Positions 8,220-16,914 are shown, numbered from the stretch's first letter. The stretch: 42,869 nt of DNA from Micromonospora sp. CB01531 (GCF_001905095.1 NZ_LWLS01000107.1:1-42869), one strand, 5' to 3'. Numbers and translations are program-made. The notes: generated by a model not told the origin, from the letters alone.

Positions 8220-8749
8220 ACGTCTCGTCCCGGCCCGCTGGCGGTGTCCCGCCCGTGCGCTCAGTCCGCGACGCCGCTGAAGGCCACGCCAGTTGGCCCA
8301 CACCCATTCCCATTGCCGGCCGTCGTCGCGCATGAGAACGTCCGTGTCTCCGAGCCGGCCTGCATGGCATCTTGCCAACCGGCGGGCAGGGATCAATGGG
8401 CAGCTACTGCATCAGGCACCGGACCTCGATCCGTGCCCCGGGTACTTCGCCCTGGCGAACCGTACGTTTGCTGGCCTCCAGATGGTCGACATCGTCATCA
8501 GCGGCCTGCCCAGGGCCACGCCATGGGCAGGCCCCGAGGCGGCCGGCACCGTGATCGTGATGTCGGTAACGGCGTCGAGCATGCGCAGCCCCCGCACGGC
8601 GCCCGGGATGTCCCAGGCGGCACCAGAGGACCATGCCGTGGGGTCAGTCCCGGTGGACGGCGCGGCCGATCGCCGCGCCCACCCCGCCGATCCGATCGGC
8701 CAGCAGACCGAGCGCGCCCACCGCCCGAGACGACCCGATCACCGGCCTC
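8220..8749. other. no gene supported
   Basis: Several long frames overlap here on both strands, but none has recognisable motifs or a plausible ribosome binding site. I treat the stretch as decayed or intergenic DNA. Confidence 0.5.
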
Positions 8750-8933
8750 GAGGTGGCCTGTTGGCCGTCCGGCGACCTCGCGCCCGCCGCGTCGCTGCCC
8801 AGCAGAATGCGACTGGCTCAGGAGCATGGACTGAGCCGGACCAACGTCTGGCAGGCCATCTCCCTATTCCGGTTGGAAGGGCTCCTGATCGTCCAGTCCC
8901 CGCACCTTCGTCCGCGTGCCGGGGTCACCGTAG
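8750..8933 (+). pseudogene. GntR-family winged-helix remnant
   Basis: The frame encodes DLAPAASLPSRMRLAQEHG, LSRTNVWQAI and LFRLEGLLIVQ. This is the DNA-binding half of a GntR regulator (compare the usual LPSxRxLAxxxGVSRxTVxxAxxxLxxEGLL). After VQS the frame breaks, and the expected wing (RTFVR) is found in another frame, ending at the stop at 8931-8933. No effector domain follows. It is degenerate on both sides. Confidence 0.7.
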
Positions 8934-9342
8934 GTGCGGGAGGCGAACTGTCCGGCGCTGGTGTAGCCGGTGGCGGGTGACATACCTGTGCATGCCGTCG
9001 AGGGTTGTCGGGTATCCGGCGTTGTCGTCGCCGGTGGTGACCGTCTCCGCTGGTAGCCCACTCTTGGCGGAATGCGTTCAGGACCCTCTGTTGGCCCACT
9101 CCCGGGTCGGCTTCCCTGAGCGGCTCAGTCGCCCCCTCGTGGTCATGGTGACGGCCTGCTGAACGCGTAGGTTCCGCAACTCGCCGGCAGTGCGCGAGCT
9201 CACCCGAATCGCCAGGCGGCCGGGTGAACATCGGTCTGCGGGGGCGCGTCGATCCGGGTATGAACTCGTTGCCCACTGCCATCCCGCCCACGCCGGCCGG
9301 GCGCGCCGATCAACCCGCCGGCCAGCCCGACGGAGCCCGGCG

Positions 9343-9615
9343 ATGAGCCGGTGGATCCGCTCGTTGTGGCAGGCACTGGCCGTCCTCGGGGACGACCTTC
9401 CGGCGTTAAACTTCCTGTACCCGATCGACTACCGCTATCTGAGCGATCGTCTGTACCGCACGCCCGAGCAGCGACAGCGCGAGTTCCGGTTCGACACCAC
9501 CGACGTCGAGGCGGTTCGGGCCGCCTTTCGGCTGATCGTTGAGCGAGAGTGGGGCCAGGCCGCGTTCGGGGACAGCGTCACTCCCCCGCCGTGCCCGCAT
9601 CCTGACGCCGGCTGA
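9343..9615 (+). CDS. unknown protein or fragment
   Basis: From an ATG at 9343 the frame gives about 90 residues beginning MSRWIRSLWQALAVLGDD. It continues with LNFLYPIDYRYLSDRLY and RQREFRFDTTDVEAVRAAFR. The amino-acid balance and codon positions look like real coding sequence, unlike the upstream part of the same open frame. I do not recognise the family, there is no good ribosome binding site, and the surroundings are decayed, so it may be an internal piece of a larger lost gene. The flanking stretches 8934-9342 and 9616-9939 hold nothing I can support. Confidence 0.35.
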   Translation: MSRWIRSLWQALAVLGDDLPALNFLYPIDYRYLSDRLYRTPEQRQREFRFDTTDVEAVRAAFRLIVEREWGQAAFGDSVTPPPCPHPDAG

Positions 9616-9939
9616 GGCACCCCATGGGCTGAGGGAGGGTCCGGTCGAATGGCCGACCGGGCGGCGCAGCCATTCGGCGGGGAGGGGTGAGCGGGGTGAG
9701 GAGCGCCCCTCCGCCTCGTTCCCGGCTCGCCGCCGGGTCTGCTCGACCTGGATCGGCCGTGTCGGGAGACGGCTACGAACCGGTGTACGACAGCGCTGCC
9801 GCTCTCGCCGGAACCTGGGCCGGCTCCGGCCGGGCAGTCCGCGCCGACCGCCGACGCCGCGGTGGCAGGCTACGGCTCCCGGCCGGGACGGCCCCGCACG
9901 CCGTTCGGGTGTGCGGGGCCCGGCTCATGTCAGACTCCG

Positions 9940-10300
9940 AGGCCAGCCACCTGGCCAGGTACGCGACGTACCAGTACGGCCAGTCCGCATCCTCGCGGCC
10001 GAGTTCCCGCTCGTGCTGGCCGTGGGCGGCCGCGGCTCGCAACGCCTGCTCGAGCTCAGCCACCGATCCGTACACGACGTGGTTGGTCCGTCCCGGGATG
10101 CGCGGTCACCTCCTGCAGCAGGAACCCGTTGCCGTCCGGGTCCGCGAACGCCAGGGAGGAGCCGCGCGACCGCCGGTCCGGGTGCGGGCCAGGCACCTGG
10201 GCCTCGGTGCCGGCGTGGTGGAACACTCCGCCGGAGTCGTGGAAGATTTCGCTCGCCTCGAGGCCGCGGCCGACCAGTTCGTCTCCGCCGACGCGTTCGT
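9940..10300 (-). pseudogene. frameshifted VOC-family gene (third copy)
   Basis: The minus strand first reads LEASEIFHDSGGVFHHAG and LAFADPDGNGFLLQEVTAHPG. It then shifts frame near 10080 into VYGSVAELEQALRAAAAHG and DWPYWYVAYLARWLASE. Both parts align with the C-terminal half of the intact VOC protein at 2878-3558 (VSEVFHAE, DPDGNGWLLQEV, WPEWYAAYMVAEQSG). The N-terminal VOC half is missing or unreadable. It lies downstream of the SRPBCC gene; the stretch between them (10301-10640) shows nothing else. Confidence 0.8.
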
Positions 10301-10640
10301 CGAGAGCAGCTGCCGTGAGTTGGCCGGCAGCGGCGACCCGATCCGCACCCGGACGGCCTCCAGGCCGGATGAGCTCATCCCGCAGGAGCGGCAGATCGCT
10401 AGGCGCGCCCGTGACGGCCAGTCGAATATGGAAATCGACGCGGAGCTGTTCCTCAGCCCCGCACGGTCCAATGGCACCTGCGCAAAGTGTTGCCAAGAGG
10501 CAACGGGCAGCGCCAACCGCCGCACGCTGCGCGGTGCCCTGCCCGGCGGCGGGCCGCTCGCCTTTCCGGCTGAGCCGACGCGGCTCTGCCGGGCGCCCGG
10601 CACGACGGCAACCGCGCGTACCGGCCCGGATCCGGGCGGG

Positions 10641-11099
10641 TCACCCGGTAGGCAGCGGGTTGTTGCGGGCCTCGACGACCTTGACCGAGTTAGCCAGCGC
10701 CTTCGCCAGAACCCCTTTGGCGACGGTACCCAGCAGGAACCCGATCACCCGCCCCTTGGCGTTCTTGCCCTCCCGCACCACCACGACATCCACATCCGTC
10801 GTCCCGTGGGGGTTCCGAGTGATGGTGTACGTGTGTCCCGACGCACCGCCCCAGAGGTTCGAGTCGATCGTCCTCATGACCACTCGGCGCGGATCCGACC
10901 AGTCGTACCGCAGCCGTTCCCAGGCGCTACCGGTGCCCTCGGTGACATCCGCAAACGTCGGGCCCTGCTCGTGCACCCTCAGGAACTCGTCCGAGGTGGC
11001 GCTGAACAGCTTCGATCGGCCCGGCCCGAAGTCGGTCAACGCGGCCAGGAACTGCTCCGGCGTCGCGGTGGTGGTCTCGTGAAGGTGAATCGTGGCCAT
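10641..11099 (-). CDS. SRPBCC-family (START/Bet v1-like) protein
   Basis: A 152-residue single-domain protein beginning MATIHLHETTTATPEQFLAA, with a lipid- or ligand-binding helix-grip fold expected. Internal landmarks are RLRYDWSDPRRVVMRTID and the long C-terminal helix GVLAKALANSVKVVEARN. Members bind hydrophobic ligands or act as polyketide cyclases; a function cannot be read from sequence. The ATG follows AAGGAG at 6 nt. It lies next to a broken VOC gene, the same association seen around 1.4-3.6 kb where only the SRPBCC tail survives. Confidence 0.85.
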   Translation of the reverse strand: MATIHLHETTTATPEQFLAALTDFGPGRSKLFSATSDEFLRVHEQGPTFADVTEGTGSAWERLRYDWSDPRRVVMRTIDSNLWGGASGHTYTITRNPHGTTDVDVVVVREGKNAKGRVIGFLLGTVAKGVLAKALANSVKVVEARNNPLPTG

Positions 11100-11453
11100 G
11101 ATCTGCTCCTTGTGAACTACTTTTGACTGCGTGCAGCCTCCCCGTCGGGGCGGCCGGTCAACCGAGGTGCACGACCCTGGTCGTCGGACCTGAGACCCCG
11201 GCCAGGCCGCGACGCACGCCCGGGTGGTGCTTCCTGGCGGGGCGAGTGGGCGGCCAGGGGCACGTCGCTGCGCAGCGGCTCATCGGTGCTGCCCTCCGGT
11301 CCGGCGGCGACGGTCGGACGCCGCCGGTTGGCGGCGCGGACGGTGCGCGGGCTCGGCGGCGATGGTCGTCCGGATGGACCGCAAGGCGTAGTAGGCCCGT
11401 CGTGGACACGCTCGAAGCCAACGTCGTCGTCACCCCCACCGCCTCCAAGACCA

Positions 11454-11490
11454 GCCGGGTGGGACCGGTCGAAGACCGGCCCCACCCGGC
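11454..11490 (-). terminator. very strong 17-bp hairpin with 3-nt loop
   Basis: On the minus strand GCCGGGTGGGGCCGGTC, loop TTC, then GACCGGTCCCACCCGGC form a 17-bp stem with a single G-U pair. It closes one end of the dispersed repeat at 11455-11790. In the other repeat copy only the inner part of the stem is kept (42577-42597). It could terminate a transcript of the repeat or be a structured end of a mobile element. Confidence 0.6.
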
Positions 11491-11790
11491 ACACCTCACG
11501 CCCCGCCAGGCAAGGCAGGGCACCCTCCCCCACCCGGCCCCACAGCCTGGCGGGCAAGCGTCCGGCGCACCACGCACCAACGGACCGGAGGCTGCCCCGC
11601 GCAGCCCACCGACACCAGGGCGTGAACACGATCAGCACACCCACCACCGGCCACCGGCCACCGGCCGAGAGGAGCCGCACTGGGCGCCGGATTCCATCTC
11701 CACGCCCACGCCTCCCCACGCTGGAAAACGATCCCGGAACCCAAGTCGACTCAGGATCGCCACGCTGACCAGAGACGCTGTCTCGCGGGC
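11455..11790 (-). repeat. ~330-bp dispersed repeat, copy A
   Basis: Read on the minus strand from 11790, this matches the plus strand at 42282-42610 almost throughout, with small gaps. Shared blocks include GATCCTGAGTCG, GGTCCGTTGGTGCGT, CGGACGCTTGCCCGC, GGCTGTGGGGCCGGG and GGTGGGGCCGGTCTTCGACC. Both copies therefore form a distant inverted repeat. No convincing protein is encoded. The stretch 11100-11454 before it holds no supported gene. Confidence 0.85.
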
Positions 11791-11851
11791 CATCTGTTCG
11801 GTTAGGTGGGACTTTTGCCGTGAGTGGTGCGGTGGTGTGAACGAGGACCGT

Positions 11852-12580
11852 TTAAGCGCGCGCGACGGCGACGGCCCGCAGGATCGCCCCGGCGACCGGG
11901 CCGGGCTGGGTGACCGGCAGGGCGTGTCCGGCACCAGGGATCTCGGTCAGCTCCTTGCCCCCGGCGCGCTCACCCATCCAGCGCAGTGCGGCGGCCGGAA
12001 TGTTGCGGTCGGCACTGCCCCAGACGAACCAGCTGGGCAGCCGCCGCCAGGCGGGCTCGTCGCCGGTGAGGCCCTCGTTAAGCGCCGCCTCGGTGATCGG
12101 CCGTTGGGTGACAGCCATCAGCGCGGCCTCGCCCGGGTCGGCGTCTGCCGCGAACTGCTGCGGGAACTTCGCCGGATCGATGTAGAGTTCGCCACCACCG
12201 CCGGTCAGCGCGCGGGGCACGACGGCGTCACCCAGCGTGCTGCCCGGGAACTGGTTCGACAGCGCCAGCGCGGTCTCGCCGATCTCCGGAGCGAACGCGG
12301 CCACGTAGACCAGGGCCCGGACGGCAGGCTCGCCCGCGGCGGCCTGGGTGATGACCTGACCGCCGTACGAGTGGCCGACCAGGACCGCGGAGCGGCCGAG
12401 GGACGCGACGACGTCCCGGACGTACTCGGCGTCGGTGCGGACGCTGCGCAGCGGGTTGGCGACCGCCACCGCGGTGACACCCTCGGCGGCGAGGCGCTCG
12501 ATCACGCCGTTCCAGCTGGACGACTCGGCGAACGCGCCGTGGACGAGAACAACGACCGGCTCGCGGACGACATCGGACAT
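11852..12580 (-). CDS. alpha/beta hydrolase
   Basis: A 242-residue hydrolase of the short, lid-poor type often found as secondary esterases in actinomycetes. The oxyanion motif is VLVHGAFAESSSW, the nucleophile elbow GHSYGG has Ser71, the likely acid is Asp191 in FVWGSADRNIP, and the base is His219 in PGAGHALP. The triad looks complete. The ATG is preceded by AGGAGG at 5 nt. There is no signal peptide. It lies 67 nt behind the flavoprotein gene in the same direction, so the two may be cotranscribed. Confidence 0.92.
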   Translation of the reverse strand: MSDVVREPVVVLVHGAFAESSSWNGVIERLAAEGVTAVAVANPLRSVRTDAEYVRDVVASLGRSAVLVGHSYGGQVITQAAAGEPAVRALVYVAAFAPEIGETALALSNQFPGSTLGDAVVPRALTGGGGELYIDPAKFPQQFAADADPGEAALMAVTQRPITEAALNEGLTGDEPAWRRLPSWFVWGSADRNIPAAALRWMGERAGGKELTEIPGAGHALPVTQPGPVAGAILRAVAVARA

Positions 12581-12647
12581 AATTTCCTCCTGAGGGGTTG
12601 GGTTCGGTAGGGGTTCGTGAGTAAAGGCCCACCGGCTTCGCGGCCGT

Positions 12648-14012
12648 CTATATGCCGAGGGCGTTGAACAGGGCGAGCCAGATCTCGCTGCGGGTCGGGA
12701 ACGGCGGGATCGCGTGGCGCAGTCGGCGGACCGGTACCTCCCCGACGATCGCGATGGTCGCCGCCTGCAGGAACTCGGCCACTGCGGTGCCCACGACGGT
12801 CACACCGACCAACACGTCGCGCCGTTCGTCGACGAGGAAGCGTGCCGTGCCACGGTCGCCACCGGTGAACGACGCCCCGGCGTTGCCGTCGGTCGGCACG
12901 TCGACGATGCGTACCTGCAACCCGGCCGCGGCCGCGCTGGCGCTAGTGTGACCCACCGCGGCGACCTGCGGGTCGGTAAAGATCACGCGCGGCGCGCCCG
13001 GCCCGTCGGCGAGGTGCTCCGCCGTCATGTCGCCGCCGAGTACGGCAGTGGCGGCGATCGCGGCCTGGTACTTCGCCATGTGGGTGAACAGGGTCCGCCC
13101 GTTGAGATCGCCCACGACGTACAGCCAATCCAGGCCGGGCACCCGCATCCGGTCATCCACCTTGACGAAGCCCTCGGCCGCGACACCGACGCGGTCCAGG
13201 CCAAGGCCGGCAGTCTGCGGCGTACGCCCCGCCGCCACCAGGACCTCCTCGGCGGTGACCGGGCCACCGTCGTCGAGCGTCACGTACACCAGGTCACCGT
13301 CGCGGCGTACGGCCGTGGCCTGCCGCCCCCTGCGGATCTCCACGCCCGCGTCGACCAGGGCCGCGGTGACCTGCTCGCGGACAAAGTCCTCCTCGCGGGG
13401 CAGCAGCCCGGGCGAACCCTCGACCAGGGTCACCCGGGTGCCCAGCGACGCATATGCCTGGCTCATCTCGACGCCCACCACCCCGCCCCCGACAATGACC
13501 AGCGACTCGGGGATCTCCTTGGCCGTGGTGGCCTCGCGGTTGGTCCATGGCTTCGACTCGGCGAGGCCGTCGATATCCGGCAAGGTCGCGGTAGTGCCGG
13601 CGGCCAGGATCACCGCCCGCCGGGCCCACAGCGTCTCGCCGCCAACCTCGATCTGCTTCTCGCCGGTCAGCCGGCCCCAGCCGCGCACGAGAGTGATACC
13701 ACGATCGGTGAGCCAGGGCAGCTGGCCGGCGTCGTCGAGGCCGCCGATCAGCTCGTCACGGCGTCGCAGCACGGCGTCCCGGTCGAGCCTTCCGGTCACT
13801 GCCTCGGCGACGCCGGGCACCCGCCGCGCCTCGGCGAGCAACTCGCCGGGGCGCAGCAGTGCCTTCGACGGCATGCACGCGTAGTACGCGCACTCGCCGC
13901 CGACCTTGTCGGCCTCGACGATCGCCACGGAGAGGCCAGCCTCGGCCAGACGTCCTGCGGCCACTTCGCCGCCGGGCCCGGCGCCGACCACCACAACATC
14001 AAACGTCCGCAT
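12648..14012 (-). CDS. FAD-dependent pyridine-nucleotide disulfide oxidoreductase (Lpd/MerA-like)
   Basis: A 454-residue class I flavoprotein disulfide reductase. The FAD dinucleotide fold is FDVVVVGAGPGG (4-15). The redox disulfide is kept as Cys41/Cys46 in GGECAYYACMPSKALL. The NAD(P) site is SLVIVGGGVVGVEM and the second FAD motif is LYVVGDLNG. The C-terminal dimerisation domain ends with IPPFPTRSEIW. True dihydrolipoamide dehydrogenases have His-Pro-Thr there; this protein has Phe at the histidine position but keeps the glutamate, so lipoamide is an unlikely substrate. The start at 14012 is set by the FAD motif; the longer frame upstream belongs to an IS3 remnant. No strong ribosome binding site is visible. 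Confidence 0.88.
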   Translation of the reverse strand: MRTFDVVVVGAGPGGEVAAGRLAEAGLSVAIVEADKVGGECAYYACMPSKALLRPGELLAEARRVPGVAEAVTGRLDRDAVLRRRDELIGGLDDAGQLPWLTDRGITLVRGWGRLTGEKQIEVGGETLWARRAVILAAGTTATLPDIDGLAESKPWTNREATTAKEIPESLVIVGGGVVGVEMSQAYASLGTRVTLVEGSPGLLPREEDFVREQVTAALVDAGVEIRRGRQATAVRRDGDLVYVTLDDGGPVTAEEVLVAAGRTPQTAGLGLDRVGVAAEGFVKVDDRMRVPGLDWLYVVGDLNGRTLFTHMAKYQAAIAATAVLGGDMTAEHLADGPGAPRVIFTDPQVAAVGHTSASAAAAGLQVRIVDVPTDGNAGASFTGGDRGTARFLVDERRDVLVGVTVVGTAVAEFLQAATIAIVGEVPVRRLRHAIPPFPTRSEIWLALFNALGI

Positions 14013-14195
14013 GCGAACAGCCTGGCGGGCGGATGCCGGAGTCGCCCCAGGGTGCACCACTGGTGGCGCCGCACCAGTGCCCTGGCCGACCCCTGCTCGC
14101 GGCCCTACGCGACCTGGCATCTCCCGTTTCCGGTGCTCCCGGCTCGGGTGACCCCATGCCGGACCAGACGGTGACGAGTTCGGCAACGTGGGCGG

Positions 14196-14327
14196 TCGCC
14201 GTCCCAAGGCGTCGAACGAGTGCTGGACCAGCTGTTGCAGTTCCGCCCGCCGGCGCGCGGTCGCCGATTCCGGGCGGCCGCGCCATTCGTAATAGCCGGA
14301 GCGGGACACATCCAGCCATCGGCGCAT
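14196..14327 (-). pseudogene. IS3-family OrfB N-terminal remnant
   Basis: The frame fused upstream of the flavoprotein encodes MRRWLDVSRSGYYEW followed by RARRRAEL-like residues. This is the usual HTH_21 beginning of IS3-family OrfB (VSRSGYYxWxxRxxSxRxxRDxEL). The DDE core is absent. The remnant lies just upstream of the flavoprotein start and may have supplied or removed its promoter. Confidence 0.65.
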
Positions 14328-14342
14328 CTGGCTGATCGAGGG

Positions 14343-14690
14343 GTGACCTCACCACAGACCTACCTCACCGAGGCGGAACGCCTCGTGGCCGCCCCCGCCT
14401 GCGGAACCCGGGGACTGTGGCCGCGCGCCTGCGCCTGGCTGCCGCAGCTGGCCCTCGAGTCGGCGCTCGGCCAGTACTGGGCAGACACCGCACCCGCCGT
14501 CGCGGCCTGCCGCAGCCGCCGCTCCCAGATCCTCATGCTCAGCCGCTACCTCGGCGCCACCGGCGCCCGCCGTGTGGCGATGCTGTGGTGGTCGCTGTCG
14601 CGAGCCGGGCACCACCGCAGCTACGAACTCGCGCTGACCGGCGGCGAGCTGAAGCACCTGCACGCCGGGGCTCGTGAGGTCGTGAGGTAG
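14343..14690 (+). CDS. conserved-looking small protein of unknown function
   Basis: From a GTG at 14343 the frame encodes about 115 residues: TYLTEAERLVAAPACG, LWPRACAWLPQLALESAL, LMLSRYLGATGARRVAML and SRAGHHRSYELALTGGEL. It is helical and Arg/Ala-rich. The Arg-xx-His-His-x-x-Tyr-Glu-Leu stretch recalls HEPN-like helical proteins, but the canonical R-x4-6-H spacing is not exact, so I do not assign that fold. The ribosome binding site is weak (GAGG close to GTG). The gene diverges from the IS3 remnant and flavoprotein. It may be intact or a truncated copy of a longer protein. Confidence 0.5.
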   Translation: MTSPQTYLTEAERLVAAPACGTRGLWPRACAWLPQLALESALGQYWADTAPAVAACRSRRSQILMLSRYLGATGARRVAMLWWSLSRAGHHRSYELALTGGELKHLHAGAREVVR

Positions 14691-14769
14691 GCGCGATGGC
14701 ACAGTGGAGGGCCCACCGCGGCGCTGACCGGCGACTCGGTCACGCTCACCTGGCCGCAGCTCGCGCAGC

Positions 14770-15100
14770 TCATCGGCGGCGCTTAAGACGTTGGATCGTC
14801 GTTGTCCCCATCGCCCGCTGTAAGGGCGCCGCCGGTACGCCGAACTCGTCGAGGTCGAACAGGATCGATTCGGTAAGGCCGGGGTCGGTCGAGACAACGA
14901 CGTCGCCGTGCAAAGTTGTTCAGCTGCAGGGCGACCACACCGTTGGACATCGTCGTTGCGACCAGATTCCCCTCTGGGCCGGGGACGCTTCAGACGGGGT
15001 CGCCATCCGAGTCCTGGATGTACCGAACGATATCGAGGTCATCGCCAAAGTGATTGGTCGTCGACCCGGTGGCGACGGGGCGACAGTCCACTCTCCGCTG
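14770..15100 (-). pseudogene. frameshifted gene of unknown function
   Basis: Two minus-strand frames make one plausible protein end. One reads FGDDLDIVRYIQDSDGDPV, then, after a stop, VPGPEGNLVATTMSNGVV and ALQLNNF. The other reads GDVVVSTDPGLTESILFD, LDEFGVPAAPLQRAMG and TTTIQRLKRRR-stop. Both have protein-like composition unlike their shadow frames. There is a stop and at least one frameshift. I do not recognise the family. Confidence 0.5.
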
Positions 15101-15221
15101 ATGAGCGACTCTTCGGTTGTCGTTCGGAACCGGCGTTCCGGGTCAGGGTCCAGCGACGGCGCGCGTCGCGCCCCTGCGCGCCGCGTGAATCAAGCGACCA
15201 AAGACCGTTGGAACGACTTGA

Positions 15222-15341
15222 CATCCTCCCGGCCCTGAAGGGCCGGTTTTCCACGGTCGCCCGTGAGGTTTCCTGTTTCATCGCCGACTGCCTTTCCGGG
15301 AGGATTTTCCCTTGGGGTCTTACGTCAGCTCCGCAGGCGTT
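15222..15341 (-). ncRNA. candidate omega/reRNA at the tnpB 3' end
   Basis: TnpB nucleases are guided by an RNA made from the 3' part of tnpB and the element's right end. This ~120-nt stretch lies between the tnpB stop and the end hairpin and is in the right place and orientation. Only the position and the terminal hairpin (CCGGCCCT/AGGGCCGG) support it; no conserved fold was computed. Confidence 0.4.
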
Positions 15342-16412
15342 TTATTTCTCCGCCAGCCCGGCGGCGAGAATGTTGCGAGCAGCGTTGATGTCCCGGTCGT
15401 GCTCGGCCCCGCAGCCCGGGCACGTCCAGGAGCGGACGTTGAGGGCGAGGGTGGTGTTGATCCGTCCGCACCCGGAGCAGGTCTTGGACGTGGGCAGCCA
15501 CCGGTGGACGGGGATCACTTCACGCCCGTACCAGGTGGCCTTGTACTCCAGCATGTTGCGGAACTGGCCCCAGGCCGCGTCGGAGATGACGCGGGCCAGG
15601 CGGCGGTTGCGGAGCATGTTCCGCACGCTGAGGTCTTCGATCGCGACCGTTTGAGTCTCACGGACGAGTCGGGTGGTCAGCTTGTGCAGGTGGTCCCGCC
15701 GCCGGTCGGCGATACGGGCGTGGATGCGGGCCACCGTCATTCGGGCCTTGGCCCGGTTGTTGGAGCCCTTCTGTTTGCGGGCCAGGTTCCGCTGCGCCTT
15801 GGCAAGCTTGCGCCGGTCGGCCTGCCCGTAACGCGGGTTGGCCACCGTGCCCTGCTCGTCGCTCACCCCTGGGATCGGGTGGGACAGGGTGAGCAGGCTG
15901 GTGATGCCCGCGTCCACACCAACCTCGGCCGCAACCGGCGGCAGCGGCCTCACGGTCTGGTCCTCCACCAGCAGGGATACGAACCAGCGGCTGGCAGCGT
16001 CCCGGGACACCGTGACCGTGGAGGGCTCCGCCCCGGCGGGCAGGGGCCGCGACCACACGATGTTCAGCGGGCTGTTCATCTTGGCCAGGGTGAGCTGCCC
16101 GTCACGCCAGCGGAACGCGGAGCGGGTGTATTCGGCCGACGCCCGCGACTTGCGCTTGGACTTGAACCTCGGGTACCGGGCTCGCTTGTCCCAGAACGCC
16201 ACGAACCCGGCCTGCAGATGCCGCAGCGTCTGCTGCAACGGCACCGACGACACCTCGTTCAGGAACGCCAGGTCATCGGTGCGCTTCCACTCGGTCAGCC
16301 ACGCCGACGATTGCACATAGGTGGTGCGTTGCCGGTCAACCGCCCACGCCCGGGTCCGCGCCTCCAACGCCCGGTTGTACACCAGACGCACACACCCGAA
16401 CGTGCGGGACAA
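15342..16412 (-). CDS. tnpB: TnpB-type RNA-guided nuclease (start region frameshifted)
   Basis: The frame encodes a 356-residue OrfB_IS605 protein with all RuvC-like residues present: GVDAG (RuvC-I Asp), AIEDLSVRNM (Glu) and HDRDINAARNI (final Asp). The zinc ribbon CSGCG/CPGCG is also complete. The family N-terminus (KYRFYPSPEQAEQL) is encoded just upstream in frame, but no start codon is available there. The natural GTG-GTG-AAG start at 16465-16470 is one frame off because of an extra G in a G4 run (minus strand, 16457-16460). Translation may begin at the TTG at 16412, which lacks ~19 residues, or the gene may be inactive, or the run may be a sequencing error. Confidence 0.85.
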   Translation of the reverse strand: MSRTFGCVRLVYNRALEARTRAWAVDRQRTTYVQSSAWLTEWKRTDDLAFLNEVSSVPLQQTLRHLQAGFVAFWDKRARYPRFKSKRKSRASAEYTRSAFRWRDGQLTLAKMNSPLNIVWSRPLPAGAEPSTVTVSRDAASRWFVSLLVEDQTVRPLPPVAAEVGVDAGITSLLTLSHPIPGVSDEQGTVANPRYGQADRRKLAKAQRNLARKQKGSNNRAKARMTVARIHARIADRRRDHLHKLTTRLVRETQTVAIEDLSVRNMLRNRRLARVISDAAWGQFRNMLEYKATWYGREVIPVHRWLPTSKTCSGCGRINTTLALNVRSWTCPGCGAEHDRDINAARNILAAGLAEK

Positions 16413-16579
16413 CTGTTCGGCCTGCTCAGGAGACGGATAAAAGCGGTACTTGTACGCCCCGCTTCACCACCTCACCCACGCCTCACACCCTACCAACCGT
16501 CCATGTAAGACGATCACCGAGGGGAGGGAGCGGCGTTTCCTCCCGGCCCTGAACGGCCGGGTTTCCACGCCGCAAATCC

Positions 16580-16772
16580 GATGAACCACTGACCCAAGCC
16601 GCACGTAGTAGTCCACCGACAGGCCGCTGAGTAGGGCGATCTCCTCACGGCGCAGTCCCGGGACCTGCCGGTTCCCGCCGTAGACCGGCAGGCCGGCAGC
16701 TTCCGGGGTGAGCCGGGGCGGCTTACCAGGAAAGTCGCGGACCTGGGCGCGGATGTTGGTCGGAGCGGCCAT
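16580..16772 (-). pseudogene. 5' part of an MmyB-like XRE regulator, interrupted by the TnpB element
   Basis: From the ATG at 16772 the protein begins MAAPTNIRAQVRDFPG and continues with VPGLRREEIALLSGLSVDYY. This is the HTH of the XRE/MmyB family, which normally runs RTPGLRREEVALLAGVSxxYYxRLEQG. After YYVRL the sequence changes into the end of the TnpB element. The rest (LEQG and the MmyB-like ligand domain) was not found on the far side of the element. The gene is divergent from the alcohol dehydrogenase that it may once have controlled. Confidence 0.8.
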
Positions 16773-16914
16773 GACCTCGACGGTACGTGCGCGCCGCCGG
16801 AGGAGGGAGGTACGCCTCACCACCAGGCACTCTCCCGCGCCCGGAAGAGAGGGGCCTGTTGCTGGGGCAAGCGCACGAACGCCGTGAACGCCACGGTCAG
16901 GAGGGAAGGAACCC

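Larger units (their letters stand above)
15222..16575 (-). mobile_element. IS605/IS1341-type element (tnpB only)
   Basis: Both ends carry the same short hairpin block in the same orientation. TCCTCCCGGCCCTGAA + GGGCCGG + TTTTCCACG lies at 15225-15255, and TCCTCCCGGCCCTGAA + CGGCCGG + GTTTCCACG lies at 16538-16569. There are no terminal inverted repeats, as expected for this superfamily, and no tnpA. The right end of the element (3' of tnpB) faces 15222. Its other end sits inside an XRE regulator gene. Confidence 0.75.

Noticed and set aside
8293..9162. 289-residue plus-strand frame
   Set aside because: It covers the GntR remnant in a different frame and has no protein-like composition or start signal.
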